Positions 1-9,319 of a DNA stretch of 56,391 bases are shown here, in pieces. This DNA comes from Sphingomonadaceae bacterium (lineage in GTDB: Bacteria; Pseudomonadota; Alphaproteobacteria; Sphingomonadales; Sphingomonadaceae): the NCBI GenBank assembly GCA_947473355.1, contig CANJCQ010000017.1, positions 1 to 56,391 on the forward strand, written 5' to 3'. The notes beneath the pieces were generated by a model, which saw nothing but the letters and a program-made list of their open reading frames with translations, was not told the origin of the DNA and ran no database searches. Each line of letters opens with the position of its first letter. Position 1 is the first letter of the stretch. Both the position numbers and the translations under genes were made by a program.

Positions 1-85
1 GAACCTGGCGTTCCAGATAGGAACGCTCGTCAGCCGACAATACCAGCGCCGCCATCGGACGGCCCTTCGCAAACCTGTTCGCCAT
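1..85 (-). CDS. IS630-type transposase, N-terminal fragment cut by window edge
   Basis: The first 28 codons read MANRFAKGRPMAALVLSADE and continue RSYLERQV. This resembles the N-terminus of IS630-family (Tc1/mariner-like DDE) transposases, where an LSADER-type start leads into a helix-turn-helix DNA-binding domain. A strong ribosome binding site (GGAGG) lies 5 bases upstream of the ATG at 85. The rest of the gene is outside the window, so completeness, the DDE residues and the IS ends cannot be judged. An AT-rich stretch at about 110-130, just upstream, could hold its promoter. Confidence 0.6.
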   Translation of the reverse strand, partial: MANRFAKGRPMAALVLSADERSYLERQV

Positions 86-230
86 CAGGCCCTCCTATCA
101 CGGAAGACCCGCCCTTATAATATTATTAACTTCAGTTCCAGGTGACTAGATGGGGGAAGGATACGAAGCCTTATGAGCGAAGCGAATTAGGCGCAGTTGG
201 ATGGGGGCGGTCTGGCCGGAAGCGCGACTG

Positions 231-318
231 GTGGACGAGAGCACACCCCCACCCAACTCCGGCTAGGCGGCACGCCGCCAAGCCTCCGTATCCCTCCCCC
301 ATCGAGGGGGAGGAAGGT
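231..318. repeat. GC-rich intergenic repeat-like sequence with two small palindromes
   Basis: Non-coding stretch between the transposase and the PEP carboxylase-like gene. It holds a C-rich run, a GGCGG/CCGCC palindrome near 266-279 and a CCTCCCCC/GGGGGAGG hairpin at 293-313. It resembles the short C-rich intergenic repeats often found in sphingomonad genomes. That resemblance is from memory and only one copy occurs in the window. Small reading frames across it show repeat-like composition and are not believed to be genes. Confidence 0.3.
293..313 (-). terminator. Hairpin downstream of the PEP carboxylase-like gene
   Basis: A perfect 8-bp inverted repeat (CCTCCCCC at 293-300, GGGGGAGG at 306-313) with a 5-base loop lies 6 bp beyond the stop codon of the minus-strand gene. 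It lacks a T-run, so it is a terminator candidate by position and stem strength only. Confidence 0.4.
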
Positions 319-319
319 C

Positions 320-3109
320 TTACCCATGCGCCCCGAAATAGTTGGCAATCGCCACGCCGATCTGCAGGCAGAGCCGGTAAGCGTCCTCGATCGGATCGAT
401 CAGCGTCTGGCGGATAGCGACATAGCCCTGGCCCTCGACATCGGGATAGTCGGCAGGCTCATCGACGGCGTAGTCGGCCAATGACGGCGAGGCCACCGGA
501 TAGGCCCGGCGCAATTGCGTGAGCGCCTCGTCGATCCTCAGGCTGAACACCATCTGCAACACGTCTTCACGGCTGATGTCGTTGGAGCGCGAAAAGGCCG
601 GGATTCGCACTGCGCGCAGGAAGATGAACTGCATCAGCGCGAGCCGCAGCGCCTGCAATGCGCCCAGCGATCGGCGCAGCTCCTCGCGGCCCGTTTTGGT
701 CTGACTTACAGGGCTGCCCTCGTCGGGGATCAGTTCGAGCAGCTTGTGCAGCTTCGCCGCATCGACCCGCAGCCGCGAGGTCATGGTACGAAAGGCGCTG
801 TTGCGGTCGTCGGTGGTGAGCTGGTCGGCCAGCGCGAGGCAGGCGGCGTCGAGGTGGCGCTCGGTGCCGCGATAGGGCCGGCTTGCCCAGAAGGCCGAGT
901 TGAACAGCTCGCCATAAGCGGCAGCAGACTTGATGCTGGCGAGCCTGTCGGCGGCGCGCAGCATGCGGATAATCTGGCGGCCGCGCGCCGAGGCGCTGAT
1001 CAGCTCGGCAATGCCCTCGACATCCTCGACTGCCGCCGCGCCGACCCCGGCAATCACGTTCACCGGATAGCCGAGCTGCTGCAGCACGGCATTGTGTGGG
1101 ATGGCGCGGATTTGGCGCAGGCTCATGCTGCGGTCGGCGGCAAGGTCGGACTGGCGGCGCGACTTGCGGCTGCCGGTCTCGATCAGCAGACCGAGGCCGA
1201 ACGAAGTCAGTGAGCGGGCATAGGTTCCCGAGCCCATGAAATCGCGCTGGACCCGGCGGATGCCACGATAAAAATCGAGGCTGAGGTCGGTGCGGGTGTA
1301 GAAGGGGTCTGCCTCCTCCGGCAATGGCTGGCACTCGGCCTCGGCGATGCGGGTCAGCGTCGCCAGCGCCAGTTCGGGGGTGCGGAAGAACAGATAGCCG
1401 TCGCCGCCCTGAAAGCTGGCCTCCAGCTCGGTGCGGATGCCCAGTTCCGCAAACTGGCGGCGCGACCAGACAGACATCGGCCAGGTCAGCCGGTCGGCCA
1501 TGCTCGCCGGGTGGCCGCCGCGGCCCATCGATTCGCCGTGGGTGTTGAAGATCAGCGCCGCGACTTCGCCCAGCCCGTGCTTCTGCATCGTGCGTGCCAG
1601 ACGGCCCTGCAATCGCTCAATGGCAAGCGCGGCGGGCACCTGGCCGATGAAGCGGCCGGCATCCGAAAATCCGGTCTGGATCGACACACGCCCGCGCACC
1701 TTCGCATAGTCGCGGTAACTGGGCTCGGCGAGCAGGGCATCGAGAAACCGCTCGCCGTGCTCCATTGCGCTTTCGGTCTCGAACAGCGGCGAAACATCGA
1801 CCTTGTCGTCGATGCCGAACAATTGCGCGAAAAAGAGCGCGGCGAGCACTGTCTGCGGGTCTTCGCATTCGGCGATCAACATGCGGATCGGCGTATCGGC
1901 ATCGATGTGGTGCAGGATCTGCGCCATGGCGAGGAACTGGCGCACGGCGGTGGTGTTCTCGATGGCGAGCGCGGCGAAATTGGTCCGCAGCGGTTTTGAT
2001 TCCTCTAGCAGCGCGCGGATGCGCTGCAGCGCGGTCTTGCTGGCGAGATCGAGCCGGTTGTCGGGATCAATACGGCGGCGGATGGCATTGTGCAGCTGCG
2101 AGGCGTTGACCCGGAAATGAATGCCGCCCATGCCAAGCCCATCGGCGCGCATGGCTGCGGCGAGGACCAGCAGGCGGATCGCGGTGGCCTCGTCAGCCGT
2201 TCTCGCTGACTCCTCCAGCGCCGCAATGATCGGGGCGAGCGATACCAGCCGCGCCGGGTGATCGGCAGTCAGCCGGTTCGCGGCATCGGAGAGCGCGGCA
2301 GGAGCGCTGAGATCGCTCGCGAACACTGCTTCCATTTCGCTGGTGTGGGCTGCCGCAGCTCTCAAGGTGTCAAGCGCAGGATGGGCCGCGTCAATCACCG
2401 CGAGCTGCGCCGCATAGCGCGCCAGTCGCAGCGCTTTTTCCTTGAGCCGGTAGTGGACTGAGGTCGACCAGCCGATATCAGTGCGCCCGTCCATGTCGTA
2501 GCCGACCCATGACGCGAAGCGGTAGGGCAGGGGCTTGAATTCTTGCCAGCGCTCCGGCCAGCTGCGCGCTGCCTGCTCGAACAGCAGGGTGGTCAGCACA
2601 TCGCGCGCGTCCTGCGCCCGGCCCAGCGCCGCCATGGCCTCGGCATGTTCATGGTCGAGCGTGATCGCCGGGCGGACGGGATCGACGATGCAGACCGCTG
2701 CCTCGCTCACCGCGCCGCTGCTGGCGGCCCCGGCCACGGCATCGCTCTGCGCGGGGCTGAGCAGGAAAGTCGGGTGGGCAGTGAATACGATGTGAAACAG
2801 CGGGTGCGACCAGCGCTGGGCGAATGCGGCGAAATCGCTCTTCGAGGCAGCGAGGCCGCGCAAGGCTTGCACGTTGTCTGCGGTGGCCACAGGTGCCAGC
2901 AGTCGAACCAGCCGCTCGGCGCGGCTGACCAGGCTTTCGCATTCGAGCGCGGCGACCATGCTACTGGCCCCCTCCAGCGACAGCTCTCCCGATTCCAGCA
3001 TGCGCGACAATTCGAGGCTGAGCTGGAAGACCGGATTGAACAGCGGCGATTCAGCCGTTCGCAGGTGCAAAACCCCTAGGCGCTCACGCAGATCGGCGCT
3101 GGTGTTCAT
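320..3109 (-). CDS. Phosphoenolpyruvate carboxylase-like protein with an altered active site
   Basis: The 929-residue protein has the length and motif order of bacterial PEP carboxylase (HCO3- plus PEP to oxaloacetate). Visible motifs are FTAHPTF at 109-115 (the catalytic His of the E. coli LTAHPTE motif), an Arg in GIHFRVNAS near 333, PLFET at 441-445 and GFSDAGR at 480-486 with the metal-binding Asp, FNTHGESMGRGG at 521-532, and GSRKSRR near 646. Aligned by eye to the E. coli enzyme, Lys546 becomes Arg, and His579 and Arg581 of FHGRGG become Asn and His, while Arg587 is kept. The protein may be a divergent paralogue with changed activity. ATG at 3109 has an AGGG about 10 bases upstream. It is a single gene, divergent from the receptor gene. 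Confidence 0.75.
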   Translation of the reverse strand: MNTSADLRERLGVLHLRTAESPLFNPVFQLSLELSRMLESGELSLEGASSMVAALECESLVSRAERLVRLLAPVATADNVQALRGLAASKSDFAAFAQRWSHPLFHIVFTAHPTFLLSPAQSDAVAGAASSGAVSEAAVCIVDPVRPAITLDHEHAEAMAALGRAQDARDVLTTLLFEQAARSWPERWQEFKPLPYRFASWVGYDMDGRTDIGWSTSVHYRLKEKALRLARYAAQLAVIDAAHPALDTLRAAAAHTSEMEAVFASDLSAPAALSDAANRLTADHPARLVSLAPIIAALEESARTADEATAIRLLVLAAAMRADGLGMGGIHFRVNASQLHNAIRRRIDPDNRLDLASKTALQRIRALLEESKPLRTNFAALAIENTTAVRQFLAMAQILHHIDADTPIRMLIAECEDPQTVLAALFFAQLFGIDDKVDVSPLFETESAMEHGERFLDALLAEPSYRDYAKVRGRVSIQTGFSDAGRFIGQVPAALAIERLQGRLARTMQKHGLGEVAALIFNTHGESMGRGGHPASMADRLTWPMSVWSRRQFAELGIRTELEASFQGGDGYLFFRTPELALATLTRIAEAECQPLPEEADPFYTRTDLSLDFYRGIRRVQRDFMGSGTYARSLTSFGLGLLIETGSRKSRRQSDLAADRSMSLRQIRAIPHNAVLQQLGYPVNVIAGVGAAAVEDVEGIAELISASARGRQIIRMLRAADRLASIKSAAAYGELFNSAFWASRPYRGTERHLDAACLALADQLTTDDRNSAFRTMTSRLRVDAAKLHKLLELIPDEGSPVSQTKTGREELRRSLGALQALRLALMQFIFLRAVRIPAFSRSNDISREDVLQMVFSLRIDEALTQLRRAYPVASPSLADYAVDEPADYPDVEGQGYVAIRQTLIDPIEDAYRLCLQIGVAIANYFGAHG

Positions 3110-3445
3110 GGGTCACATGCCCTTTCTATGAGCCATTCTGCGCGGCTAAATGCGTGAGGTCGCAGCGCGGCTGGCGACTCTGGCATTGCTGCCTGCGGGA
3201 CGCGGATGATGGCGCGAAAAATTGTGCATTGCAACAAAGTAGAGCCGACATTGACGGGCAGCGCCTTGCATATGATCACACAAGTGGCGCGATGGGTCAA
3301 AAACGTGGCCTTCGCGTATGTTAGCTTCTTCCGGATCGCTGCAGACGGCTACAAAGGTTGAGCGAAACTAAGGGGCGAAGCCAATGGCCGGCCCGAGGAG
3401 CCGCATCCAACTGCCGCCTTGCAGCTCAACTTTGGGAGGTAAATC
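3110..3445. other. Divergent intergenic region, 336 bp
   Basis: This region separates the PEP carboxylase-like gene (minus) from the receptor gene (plus) and must hold promoters for both. I see no convincing -35/-10 pair, no RNA gene and no strong repeat. A loose inverted repeat pairs AAAGGTTGAGC near 3352-3362 with GCTCAACTTT near 3424-3433, just before the receptor gene's ribosome binding site, so it could occlude that site in the mRNA. This is a weak observation. Confidence 0.4.
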
Positions 3446-5854
3446 ATGAAATTCTCTGGCAAGGCAGGTCTAGTCTGTGCGCTTCTGGCATCCGCGATGC
3501 CGTGTGGCGCCTGGGCGCAGGATAGCAATGCACCGCAGGCATCGGATGCAGGCAGCGGCAGCGGCGAAATCGTCGTGACTGCGCGCCGCCGCGAAGAAGC
3601 CCTGTCCAAGGTTCCGCTCGCCGTGACCGCGATCAGCGCGGACCTGCTGGCAGCTAAATCGATCCGCAATGAGAACGATCTGCAGTCCGCTGTCCCTGGC
3701 CTGGTGATCAAGCAGAACGGCAGCGCCAATGCCTTCAACTATGTCATTCGCGGCCAGACCATCGATACCTATACCAATTCGCCGCCGGGCGTTCTGCCCT
3801 ATATCAACGAAGCGCAGATCGTCTCCTACTCGGCTTCGAGCTTCTATGATCTTGGCAATATCCAGGTCGTCAAAGGCCCGCAGGGCACCCTGTTTGGGCG
3901 CAATACCACGGGCGGTGCGGTGCTTTATCAGACCGCTCCGGCCAAGGACACGCTCGGCGGATATGTCCAGGGCCGCTATGGCAATTATGACGCCTATCAG
4001 GTCCAGGGCGCGATCAACCTGCCGATTTCCGAAGCCGTGCGACTGCGCGTTGCTGCTAGCCGGACTGGCGGCGGCGCCTTTGTGCACCGGCTCGATACCA
4101 ACAGGATGTATGGCAATCTCGAGCAGACTTCGGTGCGCGGCACATTGCAGATCGAACCAGGATCGGGCTTCAAGAACACCACTGTGGTGCAACACACTTC
4201 GGACGGCGGCACCAATGCCGCGAATTCGATCTACCATTCGGCTGCCTATGCCGGTTGTCCGCCAGCCTTCGGTGGCACCAACCCGCGTGCGATCGCCGAC
4301 TGCTTCTATGCGGGCTATCCTTACGGCCTGCTGCCCAAGGCCTCGCCTTTCCTGGCGCTTGGCGTGGTCGGCCTGTCCAACAAGCAGGACCAGCTTGGCC
4401 CCTGGGAAGTCATCGGCAGCAACGTTGACCTGAGGCACCAGGCCAAGAGCACTTTCGTGATCAACACGACCGAATACGAGGTTTCTTCAAACCTGACGCT
4501 CAAGAATATCCTGATGTACAACGAATCGTGGTCGATCGAAGCCAACGACTATGATGGCAGCCCGTTCCCGCTAATCGGGATCACCGGAAACCTCACTCCC
4601 GACCTGACCAATGTCACCAATCCCGGACGCTTCTACAACCAGACCAAACAGCTCTCCGAAGAATTCCAGATCCAGGGCAAGGCTGCGGATGGCCGCCTCG
4701 ATTACACGGTCGGCTTCTATTACATGCACCAGGTCAACACGTTTGACTCTGAGGTATCTTTCTTCAACTTCTTCCCGGTCGGGAGCGACGTCAAAGTCCA
4801 CTATGCTCAGGAATCCAGGAGTGATTCCTTCGCCGGATTTGCCCAGGGCACCTATGCCCTGACCGATCAGCTCAATCTGACCGCCGGTATTCGCTATACC
4901 AGCGACAAGACCCAGGCGCTCCAGTTGCCGGGGTCGGATTGGTACGGTTGCGGGCAGAAGGTCCCCAACGTCTGCAAGGCCGTCGGCACGGCCCCCGGGT
5001 ATCTGCAGAGCAAGACCGCTTCGAAGCCAAGCTGGAATATCAGCCTCGATTACAAGGCGACCCCAAGCCTGATGCTCTACGCAACGACGCGGGGCAGCTG
5101 GCGGTCTGGCGGGTTCAACTACACCCTCCCGCCCAATCCGCTTTCAGCAGAGAAGGGCGGCAGCTCGTTCGCTCCGGAAACCACCCAGGACGTCGAAGTG
5201 GGGCTGAAATACAGCGGCCGCGGTCTCGGCTTTCCCGCGACTTTCAACATTGATTTCTACAACCAGTGGGTGAAGAATATCCAGCGCGGCGCCAATATCG
5301 TCTCGCCGATTTCCGGCACCTCGATCCTGACAACCATTGCTGTGCCCAAGGCGGTTATTACCGGTATCGAGACCGATTTCACGCTTAGCCCGGCACCATG
5401 GCTGACCTTCGGCGGCTCGCTTTCCTACACCAACGCGCGGTTCACCGATAACCGGGTCAGCGTACCTGGCAATCCGCCGCTGTTCTATGGGCCCTATGCC
5501 GACGTCCCTGAATGGTCCGGTTCGGCTTTTGTCGAGCTCAAGCATGAACTAGCCGAAGGCAAGGGCGCGCTCAGCCTGCGGGTCGATTACTACGAGCAAA
5601 GCAAGTCCTATTTCAGCAATCTCAACGCTACGCTGATTCCCGGCTCTGACATTTCCGGCTACCGTTTGGTCAATACTCGCCTGGCCTGGAGCGATATGCT
5701 GGGCAGCAAGATCACTGTTGCCGGTTTTGCCCGCAACCTGTTCAACCAGCGCTATTATACCGGCGGCAATGGCACCGGTCTGAGCGCTGGCTTTAACTCG
5801 GCCTATCCGGGTGTGCCGCGGACCTATGGCATCGAGGTGAATGTTGGTTTCTGA
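3446..5854 (+). CDS. TonB-dependent outer-membrane receptor
   Basis: The 802-residue protein starts with a signal peptide (residues 1-24, cleaved after AWA). A TonB-box-like region follows (EIVVTARRR, about 41-49), then a plug domain with the conserved GPQGTLFGRNTTGG stretch near 145-158, and a long beta-barrel of alternating aromatic strands ending in an aromatic residue (GIEVNVGF). GGGAGG sits 6-7 bases before the ATG. Sphingomonad receptors of this type import hydrophobic or bulky substrates using TonB energy, so it is the likely uptake component for the island. It is monocistronic and converges on the VOC gene with a hairpin between them. The substrate is unknown. Confidence 0.92.
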   Translation: MKFSGKAGLVCALLASAMPCGAWAQDSNAPQASDAGSGSGEIVVTARRREEALSKVPLAVTAISADLLAAKSIRNENDLQSAVPGLVIKQNGSANAFNYVIRGQTIDTYTNSPPGVLPYINEAQIVSYSASSFYDLGNIQVVKGPQGTLFGRNTTGGAVLYQTAPAKDTLGGYVQGRYGNYDAYQVQGAINLPISEAVRLRVAASRTGGGAFVHRLDTNRMYGNLEQTSVRGTLQIEPGSGFKNTTVVQHTSDGGTNAANSIYHSAAYAGCPPAFGGTNPRAIADCFYAGYPYGLLPKASPFLALGVVGLSNKQDQLGPWEVIGSNVDLRHQAKSTFVINTTEYEVSSNLTLKNILMYNESWSIEANDYDGSPFPLIGITGNLTPDLTNVTNPGRFYNQTKQLSEEFQIQGKAADGRLDYTVGFYYMHQVNTFDSEVSFFNFFPVGSDVKVHYAQESRSDSFAGFAQGTYALTDQLNLTAGIRYTSDKTQALQLPGSDWYGCGQKVPNVCKAVGTAPGYLQSKTASKPSWNISLDYKATPSLMLYATTRGSWRSGGFNYTLPPNPLSAEKGGSSFAPETTQDVEVGLKYSGRGLGFPATFNIDFYNQWVKNIQRGANIVSPISGTSILTTIAVPKAVITGIETDFTLSPAPWLTFGGSLSYTNARFTDNRVSVPGNPPLFYGPYADVPEWSGSAFVELKHELAEGKGALSLRVDYYEQSKSYFSNLNATLIPGSDISGYRLVNTRLAWSDMLGSKITVAGFARNLFNQRYYTGGNGTGLSAGFNSAYPGVPRTYGIEVNVGF

Positions 5855-5867
5855 TTAAGCGGGGGAT

Positions 5868-5893
5868 GCGCGGCGGGCGGAAGTCCGCCGCGC
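5868..5893. terminator. Bidirectional hairpin between receptor and VOC genes
   Basis: A perfect 9-bp GC-only stem (GCGCGGCGG at 5868-5876, CCGCCGCGC at 5885-5893) with an 8-base loop lies in the 48-bp gap between two convergent stop codons. It has no T-tract. Position and stem strength support a shared terminator. Confidence 0.5.
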
Positions 5894-5902
5894 AAGTCCC
5901 GC

Positions 5903-6346
5903 CTAATCGCGCCGCAGTCGCTCTTCCGCGGCATAGGCGGCTTCGAGAATTTCGACGAACTGGCCATCAGGGTCGCGGATCATAGCGGCCTTGTCGCCAA
6001 GGCTTGAGACCAGTTCGCCGCCAAAGAGGCCAAGCTTGTCCAGTACCGCCTGCACGCTGTCGACACCGATCGAGATGTGGGTGAGGCCGACCTGGTTAAA
6101 CCTGCGCTCGCGCACATGGTTTTCGCCGGGTGGGTCAAACAGCAGCAGCTCAAGCTGGAAATCGCCCAGCATCAGGTAGACCGCCTTGAGGTCGCCGCCG
6201 GGCGGATCGAGCTCCAGAAAATCGGTCACCTGGTCGGCAGGCATTTCCAGCCGGCGGCAGTGCTGGAATCCCAGCAGATCGCAATAGAAGCGGGCCGACC
6301 TTGGGAGATCGCTTACGCCTAATCCCGTATGCGCGACGAATGCCAT
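5903..6346 (-). CDS. VOC/glyoxalase-fold protein
   Basis: The 147-residue protein has the paired beta-alpha-beta-beta-beta layout of the vicinal oxygen chelate fold. Likely metal ligands are His6 (FVAHTGLGV), a Glu in QLELLLF, the His of LTHISIGV and the Glu of FVEILEA. These keep a 2-His-2-Glu pattern like that of glyoxalase I and methylmalonyl-CoA epimerase rather than an extradiol dioxygenase. It lies about 40 bp downstream of a TfdA-type dioxygenase on the same strand, so it may belong to that transcript and act on its product. The exact reaction cannot be read from sequence. Confidence 0.75.
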   Translation of the reverse strand: MAFVAHTGLGVSDLPRSARFYCDLLGFQHCRRLEMPADQVTDFLELDPPGGDLKAVYLMLGDFQLELLLFDPPGENHVRERRFNQVGLTHISIGVDSVQAVLDKLGLFGGELVSSLGDKAAMIRDPDGQFVEILEAAYAAEERLRRD

Positions 6347-6401
6347 ACCTGTTCCTTACGACGTGGCCGCTCCGCGCGCCCGGTGATTTGGCAGGGGGTG
6401 G

Positions 6402-7385
6402 CTAAGCCACCTCGCGCATGACCTCGCCGATCTTCTTGCCATCCTCGAAATAGCCGAGGCCATAGTCGCCCTTGATCGTCGAGCGGATGGTGTGGCGTTC
6501 GTATTTGGGATCGCAGCCTTCGACTGCGTGCATCATGCGGGTGTTATCCCAGATCAGCATGTCGGTGGGCGACCAGTCGTGCCAATAGGCGCTGGTGCCT
6601 TTGCCGAGACGGTTGACCTCGTGACAGACTGCATCGAACAGCGCGTCGCCTTCGGCATCTTCCATGTGCTCGATGCCGACCGCCATCCACGGGCTGATGT
6701 GCATTGCCTTTTTGCCATTCGGCATAGTCCAGACTGCGGGATGCATGGCGCGCGGGAAAATGGCGACTTCCTTTAGCAGATCCTTGGTGATCGGCGGATC
6801 GCCGCCCAGCTGCTTGAAATTGACGCCGAAGCGCATCTTTGAAAGGCGGGTGTCGAGCGTATGGATGATGTTCTTGCCTTCGATCCGCTCGCGCAGTTCG
6901 GGCCAGAACTGGCGGTAGGCCTCAACCCCGTCCATGAACCCGGTGCGCCCGCGCTCAGGCGCGCTGACCGGTGAGCGCAGCACGCCGGCATAGTTGAGCT
7001 CGTCGTTGTAGCAGTGGTCGTAGTGCCAGGGCGAGAAGCGGGTCAGGGCCATGCCATCGACCTCGACCAAACCGCCGGCATAGGCATCATTGGCCGAATT
7101 GGGGACATAATGCATGTCGATCACGCCCACGACATCCTCGCCGTTTTCGTCGCGCGGCGTGGCCTTGGTCGGGTGATCCTTGAGCGGGCCGAAGATCCTG
7201 CTCACCGCCACCTGCATCTTTGCTGACGGCTCCATGTCCTTGAAGACGAGCATGCCGCGTTCCTTGAACAGATCGCGCAGTTGCTGCCGGATCGCCTCGT
7301 CTTCGATATTGGACCAGCTGAGCCCGGACACGGTCGAGCCAAAAGTAAGATCGTCGCGCAGATCGCTGATTGTGATGCCTGCCAT
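6402..7385 (-). CDS. TfdA/TauD-family Fe(II)/2-oxoglutarate dioxygenase (copy 1)
   Basis: Cytosolic non-haem iron oxygenase of about 327 residues. The iron-binding His-X-Asp is His121-Tyr-Asp123 (PWHYDH). The distal His is in TRMMHAVEG near 286, followed by an Arg in the HTIRSTIKGDYG segment that would bind 2-oxoglutarate. Known relatives hydroxylate taurine, 2,4-D and phenoxypropionates, often cleaving C-O or C-S bonds. Two ATGs lie in frame. The second, at 7385, is preferred because the AAGGAG site lies 8 bases before it and only 2 before the first. This copy is the most divergent of the four in the window. A promoter candidate lies at 7454-7483. Confidence 0.88.
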   Translation of the reverse strand: MAGITISDLRDDLTFGSTVSGLSWSNIEDEAIRQQLRDLFKERGMLVFKDMEPSAKMQVAVSRIFGPLKDHPTKATPRDENGEDVVGVIDMHYVPNSANDAYAGGLVEVDGMALTRFSPWHYDHCYNDELNYAGVLRSPVSAPERGRTGFMDGVEAYRQFWPELRERIEGKNIIHTLDTRLSKMRFGVNFKQLGGDPPITKDLLKEVAIFPRAMHPAVWTMPNGKKAMHISPWMAVGIEHMEDAEGDALFDAVCHEVNRLGKGTSAYWHDWSPTDMLIWDNTRMMHAVEGCDPKYERHTIRSTIKGDYGLGYFEDGKKIGEVMREVA

Positions 7386-7453
7386 TGTCATTTCTCCTTC
7401 AGGGGCATGGTGTCCCGCTCAAACTTTTCAAACCTGAATTCCGGATGTGCCGC

Positions 7454-7483
7454 AATATATCAGCTTTCCGGGTTAATTGACAA
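7454..7483 (-). promoter_or_regulatory. Candidate sigma-70 promoter for the copy 1 dioxygenase gene
   Basis: On the minus strand TTGTCA (7478-7483) is followed after 18 bp by TATATT (7454-7459). Transcription would start near 7447, about 60 bases before the ATG. It lies in the 128-bp gap after the upstream D-aminoacylase-like gene, so the dioxygenase may also be expressed independently. Confidence 0.4.
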
Positions 7484-7513
7484 TCCTTCAGGTTTATAGA
7501 TTGCGATATTCAT

Positions 7514-9253
7514 TCACGCATGGCGCATGGCATCCATCGCGACAGTCCTGGTGTCGCGGCCGGACCGCAGCACGGTTCCCGGCATATTCCCGGTGTGATC
7601 GCCGTTCCTGACAATCTGCACGCCGTTGACGAAGACATGGTCGATCCCTTCGGCATCGGCATAGACCCGGAACTGGTTTCCCGGCACGTCGAAGCGGTTG
7701 TAGGTCGGCCCGCGTGCCACTGTATCGCGATCAAACACGACGATATCGGCATGATAGCCCGGCTTGATCAGCCCCCGGTCGATCAGGCCGGCATAACGAG
7801 CCGGGCGCTCGGTCATCAGATTGATGGCTTGTTCTAGGCTGACCACGCCGTGATTGCGCACGCCGTCCTGCAGCACCGTGGTCGAAAAGGCGAAAGTGTC
7901 GATCATGTCGAGGTGGGCGCCGGCATCGGAAGCACCGATCAGGGTGCGGTCATCCAGCCACAGCTTGCCGCGCAGCACGAAAGATTCGTGGTCGTGGCCG
8001 CCAAGCAGCGGCGCAAATACCGTCAGCAGTTCGTCGGACAGGGCAATATCGAGCATGACGTCGATCGATTCGCGACCTTCTGCCTCGGCGATCTCGCTGA
8101 CCACGCGCCCTTCATAGGGTTTGTTGGCTTCGGCAGTGACCGAGACAATCCGGTAATTGCCGAGGCGCGAGACAAACCGCATAACCGCTTCTTCGGGAAC
8201 GCTCTCGGCATCGGCCGCCATCTGGCGGCGCAGCTCCGGCTCGCGAAAGCGCTCCATCCGCTCAGGCAGCGGCCACTTGAATATTTCGCGCCAGATGCCC
8301 GGCAGGCTGTCGAACACAAAACCCTGCTTGAAGGTCATGTACACCTCGGGCGTGCAGGGAATGGTCAGCGCGATGACTTCGCCGCCGCGCGAGCGGGCAT
8401 AGTCGCTGATGGCGAGCTGGCTTTCGGCCTTCTCGGCGGCGTCCTCACGGCCGCTGATGGCAACTGCATTCCAGTTTACCGGGCGCTGGCTGGCGAGCGA
8501 AAGTTCGGTGATCAGTTCGGGCACGCCTGGTTCGAAATCGACGCCTGGCAGGAATTCGAGCCCAGTGCCGGGATAATCTCGCACGACGCGGGCGAGCGCG
8601 ATGATCTCCGAATAGTCGGCCCAGCGCGAGGGAACGGCATTGCCGTCGCCATCGTTGTGAGTCGCCGAGATCGTCGAGGAAAAGCCCAGGGCGCCTTCGG
8701 CAAGTGACTTGCCCAGCAGTTCGGTCATGCCGGTGAGTTCCTCAGGCGTCGCCTTGTGGCCCACAGCCCGTTCGCCCATGACCACGCGGCGGATCGCGGA
8801 ATGCCCCGCGAAGAACCCGGCATTGAGCCCGATCGTGCCTTCGATCCGGTCGAGATATTCGCCGAACGATTGCCAGTTCCACGGCACAGCCAACTGCAAG
8901 GTTTCGAGCGGCATGCCTTCGACCCGCGCCAGCATCGGCGCGAGGTAGCCAAGCGCGTCGGGGGTCATCGGCGCGATGGAGAAGCCGCAGAACCCGCCCA
9001 GTACAGTCGTTACCCCGTGGAAGCATGAAGGGCTGAGCGCCGGGTCCCAGAACACCTGCGCGTCATAATGCGTGTGGACGTCGATGAAGCCGGGGCTGAC
9101 AATCCGCCCGCTCGCGTCGATTGTCTCGTGCGCATCCTCGGAAATGTCGCCGACCGCGACGATCCGCCCGTCTCGCACGCCGACATCGCCAACGAATCCG
9201 GGCCGGCCCGTGCCATCGATCACTGTGCCGCCGGTGATCTTCAAATCGAGCAT
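7514..9253 (-). CDS. N-acyl-D-amino-acid deacylase-like amidohydrolase (copy 1)
   Basis: The 579-residue protein belongs to the D-aminoacylase branch of the amidohydrolase superfamily: a small beta-sandwich around a metal TIM barrel. Metal-site elements are His60-Thr-His62-Tyr-Asp, Cys89 in the GGFCGFSIAP loop (the bridging Cys of D-aminoacylase), and the catalytic Asp of GASDAGAH. Family members hydrolyse N-acyl-D-amino acids, but many homologues act on other amides or cyclic ureides, so the substrate is open. ATG at 9253 has AGGA 8-9 bases upstream. It is flanked on the same strand by two TfdA-type dioxygenases, 66 bp from the upstream one. It is clearly more divergent than the two paralogues at 25-31 kb. 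Confidence 0.85.
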   Translation of the reverse strand: MLDLKITGGTVIDGTGRPGFVGDVGVRDGRIVAVGDISEDAHETIDASGRIVSPGFIDVHTHYDAQVFWDPALSPSCFHGVTTVLGGFCGFSIAPMTPDALGYLAPMLARVEGMPLETLQLAVPWNWQSFGEYLDRIEGTIGLNAGFFAGHSAIRRVVMGERAVGHKATPEELTGMTELLGKSLAEGALGFSSTISATHNDGDGNAVPSRWADYSEIIALARVVRDYPGTGLEFLPGVDFEPGVPELITELSLASQRPVNWNAVAISGREDAAEKAESQLAISDYARSRGGEVIALTIPCTPEVYMTFKQGFVFDSLPGIWREIFKWPLPERMERFREPELRRQMAADAESVPEEAVMRFVSRLGNYRIVSVTAEANKPYEGRVVSEIAEAEGRESIDVMLDIALSDELLTVFAPLLGGHDHESFVLRGKLWLDDRTLIGASDAGAHLDMIDTFAFSTTVLQDGVRNHGVVSLEQAINLMTERPARYAGLIDRGLIKPGYHADIVVFDRDTVARGPTYNRFDVPGNQFRVYADAEGIDHVFVNGVQIVRNGDHTGNMPGTVLRSGRDTRTVAMDAMRHA

Positions 9254-9319
9254 GGCAATGTCCTGTCTGTTCGGGCCTGATAGCTAGTGTCTGCGCCGCG
9301 CGAAGCGTGTTGTGATCGA

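Noticed and set aside
142..484. Short plus-strand frames over the left intergenic repeat
   Set aside because: Their composition (runs of Arg, Pro and His) is that of C-rich repeat DNA, and they overlap the end of the PEP carboxylase-like gene.
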